A DNA stretch of 33,521 bases. It comes from Pseudanabaena frigida (lineage in GTDB: Bacteria > Cyanobacteriota > Cyanobacteriia > Pseudanabaenales > Pseudanabaenaceae). The notes beneath the pieces are model-generated. The model worked only from the letters and a program-made list of their open reading frames with translations. It did no database searches and was not told the DNA's origin. The stretch lies in the NCBI GenBank assembly GCA_003242085.1, contig QBML01000046.1, forward strand, positions 1 to 33,521, given 5' to 3'. Below, piece by piece: positions 24,343 through 32,162 of this stretch (its first letter is position 1; each line of letters opens with the position of its first letter). The position numbers were made by a program, and so were the translations under genes.

Positions 24343-25450
24343 TTAAATTGGCTGATTTTGTTGCCGCAAATACGACTGAATGAAAGGTTCTAGATCGCCA
24401 TCCATTACATTTTGAATATTCGTGGTTTCTTCACCCGTGCGTAAATCTTTGACTAGTTGATAGGGATGAAATACATAATTACGAATTTGATTTCCCCATG
24501 CAGCTTCTACCATATCGCCTCGAATATCAGCAATTTTTTGGGCGCGTTGCTCTTGGGCAATAATAAGCAACTTAGCTTTAAGTAAACGCATCGCATTTTC
24601 TTTGTTTTGTAATTGCGATCGCTCTTGAGTGCAGCGTACTGAAATACCTGTAGGTAAATGCGTAATTCTTACAGCTGTCTCAACTTTGTTGACGTTTTGA
24701 CCGCCTTTGCCACCTGCTCTTGTAGTCGTAATTTCTAACTCTTTGGGATCGATCTCTAAATCGACATCTTCTTCTAGCAATGGCATTACTTCTACGCCTG
24801 CAAAACTAGTCTGACGCTTATCATTAGCGTTAAAAGGGGAAATGCGGACAAGACGATGAGTGCCCTTTTCAGGGGCAAGATAACCATAGGCATAGCGTCC
24901 ATGTACGAGTAAAGTTACCGACTTAACTCCTGCCTCTTCACCTTCAGAAATTTCCGAAATTTCGACTTTATAGCCTTGGGACTCACAAAAGCGGGTATAC
25001 ATCCTCAGTAGCATTTCCGTCCAATCTTGGGAGTCAGTCCCACCTGCACCAGCATTGATTGTCAGTACTGCGTCATATTTGTCATATTTTCCAGATAGTA
25101 ATTGCTCTAGATCCCAACGATCTAATTCCTGTAGCAATTGATTTAAGCTTTGTTTGGCTTCATTAGCTAGAGCAGGATCTTCTTCAAGGGTAAGCAGTTC
25201 GGCGATCGCCTCAAGATTTTCAATAGTTTTGCGCCAGCGCTCAAATTTTTCAAGATAGGACTTTAGCGCATCTAGCTCGCGCATCGTTTTTTGGGCTTGG
25301 TCGCTATTTTCCCAAAATTCGGGTTGGGCAGCGGTTTGTTCTAGGTCGATGATTTTCGCTGCGATCGCAGGTACGTCAAAGATAGTCCTGAGCATTGCTC
25401 AGGCGCTGTGATAAAAGTTGAGTTTGGCGTGCGATCTCTGTAACATCCAC
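24343..25450 (-). CDS. prfB: Peptide chain release factor 2, with programmed +1 frameshift
   Basis: RF2 recognises UGA and UAA and triggers peptide release. The main frame encodes the SPF recognition motif (204-206 of the joined protein) and the catalytic GGQ in [14 protein letters not shown] (249-251). An upstream zero frame starts at GTG 25450, with GGAG 10 bases before it, and encodes 24 residues ending ...LSNAQDYL at CTT, followed by an in-frame TGA (25376-25378). A +1 shift there reads GAC and joins the main frame as ...[12 protein letters not shown], giving a 368-residue protein. This is the classic autoregulatory RF2 site: low RF2 favours shifting and so more RF2. The apparent start at 25395 would truncate the protein by 18 residues net and is not the true start. 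Confidence 0.95.
25375..25389 (-). promoter_or_regulatory. prfB programmed frameshift site
   Basis: On the minus strand the sequence reads AGGAC-TAT-CTT-TGA-C. CTT is the slippery codon, TGA the zero-frame stop, C the fourth base that makes it a weak stop, and AGGA acts as the internal Shine-Dalgarno-like stimulator. The spacing matches the E. coli prfB site (AGGGGG-TAT-CTT-TGA-C) closely. Confidence 0.93.
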
Positions 25451-25645
25451 TGAAATATTTCTCCGAATATGGCGGTTTCAACTGAAGTATTGTATCGCAC
25501 GCAATATCAGCCATAGTCTATGACGGTCATACCAAATCAAAAAATGGTGTTGCAATTTTTTGATTTTTCAAACCTTATTAATTTTTAAATCACAAGTGAG
25601 TTAAAAACCGTGTTATAGCTATAGCCAATTGTATTGGTACAAATC

Positions 25646-25700
25646 AAAACCCAAAAGATAAGATGCGGCGCGAAGCGCCGCATCTTATCTTTTGGGTTTT
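25646..25700. repeat. Perfect palindrome, 26-bp arms (copy F)
   Basis: Arms 25646-25671 and 25675-25700 pair perfectly around a gaa loop: block aaaaccca, copy-specific aaagataagat, core gcggcgc. Flanks contain tatagcta-like sequence on the left (about 25614) and agctatac on the right (about 25722-25729), so the mobile unit may be about 115 bp with imperfect terminal inverted repeats. Confidence 0.9.
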
Positions 25701-25759
25701 ATATCCTAACAAGACTGACGACAGCTATACGTCAATGAAAGAGATAGTTGTGACAAATC

Positions 25760-25965
25760 AAAACCCAAATAAATAACGTCAGTTCGGGTTAAGCTTGCAA
25801 ATTTTACAGGCGCAGAAGTAAAAGCCTTGCTAAGCAAGGCTTTTACTTCTGCGCTTTGAGAGAGGGTTTGCTACGCAAACCCTCTCTCAAAGCGCGTTTC
25901 AAATTATCCCGAACTCGTGTTAAACATAGGCGGTGCTTCGCGCCGCCTATGTTTATTTGGGTTTT
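25760..25965. repeat. Interrupted palindrome (copy G) split by an insertion
   Basis: Outer arms 25760-25773 and 25952-25965 (aaaacccaaataaa and its complement) are 178 bases apart. Removing 25774-25920 and one copy of taaa restores a 26+3+26 palindrome of exactly the size of copy F, with inner hairpin 25922-25954 (core gcggtgc-ttc-gcgccgc). This is therefore a family copy interrupted in its left arm. Confidence 0.85.
25774..25920. mobile_element. MITE-like insertion (about 147 bp) inside copy G
   Basis: The insert is flanked by taaa on both sides (25770-25773, 25921-25924), consistent with a target duplication. Near its ends agttcggg (25781-25788) pairs with cccgaact (25908-25915), a terminal inverted repeat of about 8-13 bases with some mismatches. 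Inside are two adjoining perfect hairpins: 20-bp arms at 25811-25853 and 21-bp arms at 25851-25895. It has no coding capacity, so movement would need a transposase elsewhere. Exact boundaries are uncertain by 2-3 bases. Confidence 0.75.
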
Positions 25966-26067
25966 ATGTCCTAAGCAAAACTTTTATTGCTATATCCAGA
26001 TTCAGTGAACTGGTATTACTCACCAAAATGCTAACCGCCAATATTAACCAACGAGCTTTAGCCATCC

Positions 26068-26122
26068 AAAAAGATACAGGAGATTTGTGAAGCTCCGCGC
26101 CGCAAATCTCCTGTATCTTTTT
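26068..26122. repeat. Palindrome, 20-bp arms with degenerate core (copy H)
   Basis: Arms 26068-26087 and 26103-26122 pair perfectly. The 15-base centre (tgaagctccgcgccg) resembles a rearranged version of the family core. Outer aaaaccca blocks are absent. Confidence 0.8.
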
Positions 26123-26443
26123 AAGAAATTACTTGGCACTTTAGCTATATTAATTTAGCTTCAACAATTGAGTTTTAAGTCTTAAGTGCTATAAATACAA
26201 GCAAAAATATACCCCTAAAGTAGATTTCTTTGGGTTACAACTGTAGTTTAGTTTAGGTGGTGGAAATTCATACCGTTCAATTTTGCTGTTAATCAAAAGG
26301 TACTAGTACGTCAAAAAACATTTAAATTTTCAGATTAAATCTTTATAAATTAAGTACAGTTCGTAATGCTTCGAGGGGGCAAGTCGGATAGTAAACATTT
26401 TTAACCGTTCAGCACCATCTCACTAGGGAGAACTAACAAAAAC

Positions 26444-26824
26444 ATGTCAGAACAGATTCATGAAGAAAGTGAAATTAGCGTCAATCTCTCCTCAGACCAT
26501 ACTTTGGTTGTAACTGACAATAGTGGAACCCGCAAGATGCCACTAGTTGACGATAAATATACAATTGGTCGTGAGCCAACTAATACCGTGCATCTAAACT
26601 CTGATTTTGTCTCTCGATACCATGCAATTTTACTAAAAGTACAGCATCGCGATTGCTCAAACACTTATCGAATTGTTGACGGGAGTTTGTCAGGAAAACC
26701 CAGCAAAAATGGCATTGTGTTGAATGCTTTACAAAAAGTTTCCTCACACGATCTTCAAGATGGCGACATTATTACCTTTGCTCCTGAAGTCCATATTCTT
26801 TATCTTGCACCAAAATTAACGTGA
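26444..26824 (+). CDS. Single-domain FHA protein 1
   Basis: This 126-residue protein is essentially one forkhead-associated domain, a fold that binds phosphothreonine peptides. Residues about 1-20 are acidic and flexible. The domain shows YTIGREPTNTVHL, SDFVSRYHAIL and NGIVLN, with the conserved Arg (in GRE), Ser and His (in SRYH) and Asn (in KNG) that contact phosphopeptide. There is no attached enzymatic or DNA-binding domain. It is followed, 167 bases later, by a clear paralogue of the same size. The partner kinase and targets are not in this window. The ATG at 26444 has an AGGGAG sequence upstream, but 13 bases away. Confidence 0.92.
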   Translation: MSEQIHEESEISVNLSSDHTLVVTDNSGTRKMPLVDDKYTIGREPTNTVHLNSDFVSRYHAILLKVQHRDCSNTYRIVDGSLSGKPSKNGIVLNALQKVSSHDLQDGDIITFAPEVHILYLAPKLT

Positions 26825-26991
26825 AGTTAAACTTTTAACGTTGTAACTGCAAGCAATCCATAACTCTTGATAAAAACTCTATGATTCAATCCCGTTTGTA
26901 GAGTAAAGTAGAGCGAGATTAAATCAAATGCCTACCAGTAGCATATACTTTTCGCTGGTAAGTGATATCTACTTCTTTTTTTGGTGAGCTA

Positions 26992-27339
26992 ATGAGCGAA
27001 ACACACGTTAGTCACACGCTACTAATCACAGATGCGAGAGGTAGTAGAAAACTCGCACTTGATGGATTAAAGTACACAATCGGGCGGGATGTGAATAATA
27101 ATATTCAACTTTATTCACGATTTGTGTCGCGTCAACATGCTGTCTTGCTTAGAGTTCCGGGGGAGGGTGGTCGATATTTGTACAGGATTATTGATGGAGA
27201 TTTGGCTGGGAAGCCTAGTGTTAATGGCGTAATTATTAATCATCATATGAAGGTTGCCTCTTCCTATGATTTGCGTAATGGTGACGTGATTACTCTCGCG
27301 CCAAATGTTGAATTAACATATCTCAGCAGCCAGCAATGA
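26992..27339 (+). CDS. Single-domain FHA protein 2 (paralogue of the preceding gene)
   Basis: From the ATG at 26992 the product is 115 residues; the longer frame from 26962 adds 10 residues unlike the neighbour. The FHA motifs YTIGRDVNNNIQL, SRFVSRQHAVLL and NGVIIN are present with the key Arg, Ser, His and Asn. The two proteins share the same layout (LVVTDNSGTRKM versus LLITDARGSRKL, IVDGSLSGKPS versus IIDGDLAGKPS), so they arose by tandem duplication. A palindrome (27348-27408) begins 8 bases after the stop. Whether the pair is one operon is unclear, since the 167-base gap holds a small ctaccag/ctggtaag hairpin. Confidence 0.9.
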   Translation: MSETHVSHTLLITDARGSRKLALDGLKYTIGRDVNNNIQLYSRFVSRQHAVLLRVPGEGGRYLYRIIDGDLAGKPSVNGVIINHHMKVASSYDLRNGDVITLAPNVELTYLSSQQ

Positions 27340-27347
27340 TCTCAAAC

Positions 27348-27408
27348 ATCAAAACCCAAAAGATGAGTGGCGGCGTGAAGCGCCGCCACTCATCTTTTGG
27401 GTTTTGAT
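27348..27408. repeat. Palindrome, 28-bp arms (copy I)
   Basis: Arms 27348-27375 and 27381-27408: block aaaaccca, copy-specific aaagatgagtg, core gcggcg with a T-G pair next to the gaa loop. It begins 8 bases after the FHA2 stop. Its right flank (ccctaactatat) is similar to that of copies F and G. Confidence 0.92.
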
Positions 27409-27586
27409 TTGCCCTAACTATATCTTGCTTTGTGGTAGGTGTGTCACAAAGTGCCACACCTAACTTTAGGTTTTGATGTCATGTTTTTGCCGACAATTTT
27501 GGTGATGATTTCTAGTTTGTATAGTTTAAGACTGGGTGGGACAATACTGTTTACTAAATCCGCAATTTGGCTTAATTGCAGCTTAT

Positions 27587-28081
27587 ATGGCAATTGTTTT
27601 ATCCAGTCAAGAAAACATAGAATTGCTGCTCGTCTTAGCCAAGTTAGCGATCGCTTTAAGCGCGTTAACCATCATTTTAGTACTGCTATTTTGGATACGC
27701 CTTAAGAAAGTTGAAAAACGGATATATCTGAGTAGAAAAAAATTAAATCCGCGATTTGTCCAAAAAACTCCTCAAAAAACACAACGATCGCCAGTCACTA
27801 CTCAAGGTTCATTGAGTCGCCCCATTAACAACTTAAACCACTCGCGTACCCAAGTTTATCGTCAAAATTCATACGCTAAGCCTTTAAGCAAATTGTCTCA
27901 GCGCTCTAGCAATTTTCGCTGGCGTTGGTTATTTGCGATCGCGATCGCTAGTATTACAGGAATGGCGATTGCCCTGATGCAATTGGGTAATAGTTTTGTT
28001 AGCCCCGAATTTACTTTGCTAATTTGGCTGTTAATTGGTGTAATGCTAGTCGCAAGTGCTACCTTTGCCAAAATTGCATAG
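27587..28081 (+). CDS. Small membrane protein with basic linker, unknown function
   Basis: Taken from the ATG at 27587 the protein is 164 residues; a GTG at 27536 could add 17 residues. It has a transmembrane helix near 12-36 (LAKLAIALSALTIILVLLFW), a long basic, Gln/Ser/Asn-rich and probably disordered stretch (about 38-112), and two further hydrophobic helices near 114-131 and 140-162. I do not recognise a family. It lies 70 bases before csaB on the same strand and may share its transcript. The choice of start is uncertain because no ribosome-binding site is clear. Confidence 0.65.
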   Translation: MAIVLSSQENIELLLVLAKLAIALSALTIILVLLFWIRLKKVEKRIYLSRKKLNPRFVQKTPQKTQRSPVTTQGSLSRPINNLNHSRTQVYRQNSYAKPLSKLSQRSSNFRWRWLFAIAIASITGMAIALMQLGNSFVSPEFTLLIWLLIGVMLVASATFAKIA

Positions 28082-28150
28082 CTCTAGCTGTCTGGAATAC
28101 GCGACAATTAGATTTCGCAAGAAATTCTGAGAACAGTTGGACTAATAAGT

Positions 28151-29191
28151 ATGCGACGTGCGGTTTTATGTGGATATTACGGAATGGGCAATGGCGGAGA
28201 TGAGGCTTTGCTTGCCACTTTGCTGCAAATGCTGCCCAAGGATGTCCAGCCGCTTGTATTGTCTGCTAGTCCCAAAGCCACTGAAAATTTGCATCAGGTC
28301 GAAGCTAGCGATCGCTATTCGGTATTTGGGTTAATAAATGCGATGAAGCGATCGGATTTGTTTATTTGGGGCGGCGGCAGTCTCATGCAAGATGCAACAA
28401 GCGCCAGAAATCCGATTTATTACGGGGGATTGATGGGCTTGGCTCAGGGAATGGGCTTGCAGACGATCGCATGGGCGCAGGGGGTGGGACCACTCAAGCG
28501 CAAGTTAAGTAAATGGATCGCGAGACGCGCTTTTCAGGGATGTACATCGATATCTGTGCGCGATCGCCCTTCTGCAAAATTATTAGCCGATTGGCAACTC
28601 GAAAGTATCATTGCTCCCGATCCAGTTTGGGCTTTGGAGTCAACGCCAATGGATGTTTATGGTGACCTACCTTCGCCACAAGTAGCAGTGGTTTTGCGAT
28701 CGCATCCTGCCCTAACTTCCTGTCGCCTTGCCACGATTACGGAGGCTTTGCAAAAATTGCAAGCACAAACTAATGCTCATATTTTGCTAGTTCCTTTTCA
28801 GCCATCTCAAGATAAGGCAATCGCCCAAGCAATTTGTGATTCGCTAAATGATAAGTGTCCTAAGCAGAGCCAAATCATCATCCAAAAAGATCCGCGCAAA
28901 CTAAAGGGGATTTTCCGAGGTGTAGATTTAGCGATCGCCATGCGTTTACATGGAGTGATTATGGCGGCTGCCGAAGGTTGCCAATGCTCAGCAATTAGCT
29001 ACGATCCAAAGGTTTCCTATCTGATGGAAGATTTGGGTATTTCTGGTTGGGAATTAGAGAATTTACCCGATGACGCTCAAGTACTGACGGATGTTTGGAT
29101 TAATGATTTGGAGAATAAAGATAATGCGATCGCGCCTCGCATTCATCAACTGAAACAACAAGCATTAATTCACAAAAAAATACTAAATTAA
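28151..29191 (+). CDS. csaB: Polysaccharide pyruvyl transferase CsaB
   Basis: CsaB transfers pyruvate from phosphoenolpyruvate onto a cell-envelope polysaccharide; in some bacteria this anchors S-layer proteins. The 346-residue product begins CGYYGMGNGGDEALL (8-21), the family's N-terminal signature. It also has IWGGGSLMQDATS, AWAQGVGPLKR, APDPVWAL and AMRLHGVIMAAA, in the expected order and overall length. It is soluble and cytoplasmic by sequence. Several HIP1 octamers in the gene mark it as resident. The preceding membrane protein may be cotranscribed; the following solo antitoxin-like gene starts 59 bases later. Confidence 0.93.
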   Translation: MRRAVLCGYYGMGNGGDEALLATLLQMLPKDVQPLVLSASPKATENLHQVEASDRYSVFGLINAMKRSDLFIWGGGSLMQDATSARNPIYYGGLMGLAQGMGLQTIAWAQGVGPLKRKLSKWIARRAFQGCTSISVRDRPSAKLLADWQLESIIAPDPVWALESTPMDVYGDLPSPQVAVVLRSHPALTSCRLATITEALQKLQAQTNAHILLVPFQPSQDKAIAQAICDSLNDKCPKQSQIIIQKDPRKLKGIFRGVDLAIAMRLHGVIMAAAEGCQCSAISYDPKVSYLMEDLGISGWELENLPDDAQVLTDVWINDLENKDNAIAPRIHQLKQQALIHKKILN

Positions 29192-29250
29192 TGCAATTGA
29201 AAATTAAAAGGAAAATCGCTTATCATTAAATTAGATCTGAATTTAGTGCT

Positions 29251-29538
29251 TTGATAATTATTATCAATCTCCAAAATATTCAATCTCTCAGTGATTTCAA
29301 GCGCAATGCTAAGGGTTTTATAGAGCAGATCAAAGCTACAAAGTCGCCAATGGTTTTGACTGTTAATGGTAAAGCTGAGGTGGTAGTTCAAGATGCAGTA
29401 GCATTTCAGGCTATATGCGATCGCGTTCAACAGGCAGAAGAAGAACTTCGCGCCCTAAAACTTGCAGCACTTCAAAAAGATATTAATGTTGGTATTTCAC
29501 AGCTTAAAAATGGCGAATACACTGAATACAGCACATAA
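29251..29538 (+). CDS. Phd/YefM-type antitoxin-like protein without an adjacent toxin
   Basis: The 95-residue frame resembles type II antitoxins of the Phd/YefM family: an early strand (INLQNIQSLSDFKRNAKGFI), a central KSPMVLTVNGKAEVVVQDA, and a C-terminal helical region (QQAEEELRALKLAAL) that would contact a toxin. The start appears to be TTG at 29251; no ATG fits. In a normal module the toxin gene (RelE/ParE or Doc type) follows within a few bases on the same strand. Here the next gene is the convergent restriction-modification gene 11 bases away, so the toxin is missing or lies elsewhere. The frame contains a HIP1 octamer, which argues against very recent arrival. Confidence 0.8.
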   Translation: MIIIINLQNIQSLSDFKRNAKGFIEQIKATKSPMVLTVNGKAEVVVQDAVAFQAICDRVQQAEEELRALKLAALQKDINVGISQLKNGEYTEYST

Positions 29539-29549
29539 AAAATAATTAA

Positions 29550-32015
29550 CTATTCATAAGGTCCTAGAAATCTTTCTCCATTGAAATGAATCATGTGATC
29601 TGGCTGATCGGCAACCCAAACTTCCGTTTCCCAAGAAATTTCGGCTAGATATTTTGTCATTTCTTTCCGACTGGGGAAAGCAGTTACAAAGACTAATCCC
29701 TCTCGACTTGAATGAAAGATTTGCTTTAATTCATTACGACGTTTTAAGTTAACTGGACCGTGGCTAGTTACAGCTTCTACTAATACAAGCCAACCTTGAG
29801 CTTCGTAATGAACTACAAGATCTGGCATTTTACCGTGAGGATCAAGTTCAATGCATAGTTCTTGAAATCTTTGAGTTTCATTAACGATAAATTTTTCTCC
29901 AGCATCACCAACATATAAGACAATGCCTTTAGGAGTAAATCTAGGGCAAAACTTCTCTAAAATTTCTTTTATCAATAGATTTTGCCCACCTGACGAAAGC
30001 TGAATTGACTTGCCATCAGGTAGGGTAACGGGAATCATTGAGATATTTCTTTCCTTTTCCCTCAATATATTTTTGACCGAAACAGCATAATTTCGACAAA
30101 ATTCTTCCCACCGATCAGAACCGTAGGATTGCAGGAGAGAAAGAGCTTGCGGATGAAGTTGATAACACCACTTAGGGCTATTGATTGGACGATCTGGACA
30201 ATCAGGATTTTCTATTACCAGTCCCATTTGTACGAACTGATGCATTGTTTGTCTTCGTACAGTTTCTCTTGTATTAGGCGCGTATTGTTTACCGTAGTAA
30301 TTCCGAAACCAATCCATCATTTCGGTAATTCTACGTCTTGGCGCTGTTGACTGATGCCAAAGTGTATCGGGGCGAAGGTCAGCTAATGCTAGCAAGCAAA
30401 GTGCTGAGCGTTCATTCTGTTGTTCTTTTGGTGCAGAAATATTTTTAAGAATAAAAATTGCTTCTTCAATGCGTTGACTGGCTTGAAGCGCATGAGTTAC
30501 TTCGCTCATAATTGACAAAGTTTTGTGAACAAGATTATCAAGAGTTAATTGATCGGTTATAGAGTCACCAACTTGGCTCCCTAGAGACATCAAAATGTCT
30601 CTACAAGGGTATTTCATTCTACGCAAATCTGTTGCATTGATTTGTGTATGACCACTAAATTGTCGAAAATAGTTATCAAATAGTGTTGAATTGAGGAAAG
30701 CTGTTAATCCCTTTGCTAGATCAGGATTGAGACTTTCACCTTTAGCATGAAAGTAGTTAAGATGGTTTTCTATACCCAGTAACGATTTATCCATCGGAGA
30801 ACAAACAGCAGCCGTAATACGGCGTTTTTCCTCTTTTGCTGAGAATCTTTTTGTCAAAACATAACACCCCTTTGGGATTAACCATTTTTGAGTTGTAAGA
30901 TTGTGTTCAATTGAGATCGCTTTACGAGGATTCTTTGGAGGAAAGACAAATTTTCCTGCTTTGATAGATTCGGGATAGATCAAAGGAACATTTTTGTGAT
31001 CTAGATAACTCCTTAAGTCAGACTTGAGACGAAAATCTACAACTGGTCCAGTTGACACATCTAATCCAAGTTCCTCTAAAGTACAGGGCATTTTATGCAT
31101 TTGTATTCTTAATGCATCTTCTAGAGAATTGGTAATAATGTGGATGAATTGATCAGAATCATTTTTTTCAATTACTTCATCATAGGGTACGGTTCTTATT
31201 TCTGAAAATTCATCCAAATCATTTCCAGAATGATTAGTGACTTCTATAAACCTAGGCTTCAGTTTTGTTTTAGTAGCGTGGAAAATAATATTTTCCTGTA
31301 GTACATTATCGTCAGCAAAAGCAGTTGAACGACTCTTAAATACATGGATTTTTTCAATCCCCATTTCTTTAAAAATTGCTTTGCGAAATGGACGGAAATA
31401 TGTGCCGTTACAAAAGCTTCTTGGGGTAATAGCAACTATTTCCCCACCTTCTACAAGCTTCAACATAGTAATCCAGACAAAAGCGCTGTAAAGATTACCC
31501 GTTTCAATACCAAGATGTGAGAGAGATTGCTTCTCACATGATTGACTATTGATTTTCTTGTAAGGCGGATTTAGAATCGCATGAGTAAAAGAATCTGTAG
31601 ACTTATATAAAAGTGATTTATCACTTTCAGCAGTAGCTTCTATAAAGTTCTTTTTATGTAGTAAATAACTCGCCTTAATTCCTTTGTTTTGTAAAGCAAC
31701 ACAGCATTCAATCAATCTTTGTTTTAATGATGGTAGAAAACTTGGCTCAATTTCATAAGCTGTTATGAAGCAACTTTCTATAGGATTAGAACTAATTAAT
31801 AATTGCTCTACAAAAGCTGTAGTTAATGAGCCAACTCCAGCTCCTGCATCGAGCAAGCTAATTTGTCCCGATAGATTATTAAATTGTCTTGCCATGAAAC
31901 GAGAAATTGGAGCAGGTGTTAAAAATTGTCCTAATTCGTTACGTTTTTCTAAATTTAGTCTTGATGATAAATGAATTCTATCTATATCAGTAGAGTCGCT
32001 AAGAAAGGTTATCAT
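29550..32015 (-). CDS. Fused adenine methyltransferase / BsuBI-PstI-type restriction endonuclease
   Basis: The 821-residue protein combines modification and restriction in one chain. The N-terminal part has Eco57I/PstI-like N6-adenine methyltransferase motifs: GQFLTP (29-34), SAM-binding LLDAGAGVGSL (54-64) and catalytic NPPY (149-152). About residues 510-660 resemble the helical/winged N-terminal domain of BsuBI/PstI endonucleases (NERSALCLLALADL, APNTRETVRRQTMHQF, RPINSPKWCYQL). Residues about 695-821 match their catalytic domain: YVGDAGEKF, HGKMPDLVV (Asp732), LVEAVTSHGPVN (Glu747) and a closing DHMIHFNGERFLGP. PstI and BsuBI themselves are made as separate enzymes, so the fusion is unusual. 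Recognition may be CTGCAG-like but is untested. There are no HIP1 octamers in 2.5 kb, hinting at transfer; sat beside it also seems to lack them, so this is weak evidence. Confidence 0.9.
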   Translation of the reverse strand: MITFLSDSTDIDRIHLSSRLNLEKRNELGQFLTPAPISRFMARQFNNLSGQISLLDAGAGVGSLTTAFVEQLLISSNPIESCFITAYEIEPSFLPSLKQRLIECCVALQNKGIKASYLLHKKNFIEATAESDKSLLYKSTDSFTHAILNPPYKKINSQSCEKQSLSHLGIETGNLYSAFVWITMLKLVEGGEIVAITPRSFCNGTYFRPFRKAIFKEMGIEKIHVFKSRSTAFADDNVLQENIIFHATKTKLKPRFIEVTNHSGNDLDEFSEIRTVPYDEVIEKNDSDQFIHIITNSLEDALRIQMHKMPCTLEELGLDVSTGPVVDFRLKSDLRSYLDHKNVPLIYPESIKAGKFVFPPKNPRKAISIEHNLTTQKWLIPKGCYVLTKRFSAKEEKRRITAAVCSPMDKSLLGIENHLNYFHAKGESLNPDLAKGLTAFLNSTLFDNYFRQFSGHTQINATDLRRMKYPCRDILMSLGSQVGDSITDQLTLDNLVHKTLSIMSEVTHALQASQRIEEAIFILKNISAPKEQQNERSALCLLALADLRPDTLWHQSTAPRRRITEMMDWFRNYYGKQYAPNTRETVRRQTMHQFVQMGLVIENPDCPDRPINSPKWCYQLHPQALSLLQSYGSDRWEEFCRNYAVSVKNILREKERNISMIPVTLPDGKSIQLSSGGQNLLIKEILEKFCPRFTPKGIVLYVGDAGEKFIVNETQRFQELCIELDPHGKMPDLVVHYEAQGWLVLVEAVTSHGPVNLKRRNELKQIFHSSREGLVFVTAFPSRKEMTKYLAEISWETEVWVADQPDHMIHFNGERFLGPYE

Positions 32016-32113
32016 TTGGTCAACAGTTAGCTTTCTTATATAATTAAGTCTAATTTAATACAACCTAATATAACATCCACAAAAAGATTTAATTACTTCT
32101 ACTATAGTGTCAC

Positions 32114-32162
32114 AAATCTAACAAAAAAGGAGATGCTTAGCACCTCCTTTTTTGTTAGATTT
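32114..32162. terminator. Bidirectional terminator overlapping the sat stop codon
   Basis: A 19-bp perfect stem (32114-32132 with 32144-32162), extendable with one mismatch, has A- and T-runs on both sides. The sat stop codon (32155-32157) lies in the right arm. It separates sat from the fused restriction-modification gene, which is transcribed in the same direction. Confidence 0.88.

Larger units (their letters stand above)
25451..26443. other. Gene-poor, repeat-dense stretch
   Basis: I see no convincing gene in this stretch of nearly 1 kb. It contains palindromes at 25646, 25760-25965 (with a nested insertion) and 26068. The AT-rich remainder (26123-26443) leads to the first FHA gene and holds a 10-bp palindrome gtactagtac at 26300-26309. 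No tRNA- or riboswitch-like fold was recognised. Confidence 0.75.

Noticed and set aside
25646-27408. Repeated palindromes as a possible CRISPR array
   Set aside because: Repeats are irregularly spaced, are themselves hairpins with variable arms, have no unique spacers of constant length, and no cas gene is present.
27439-27705. Plus-strand 88-residue frame overlapping the small membrane protein
   Set aside because: It overlaps the better membrane-protein frame out of phase, has an unstructured composition and crosses repeat flank sequence.
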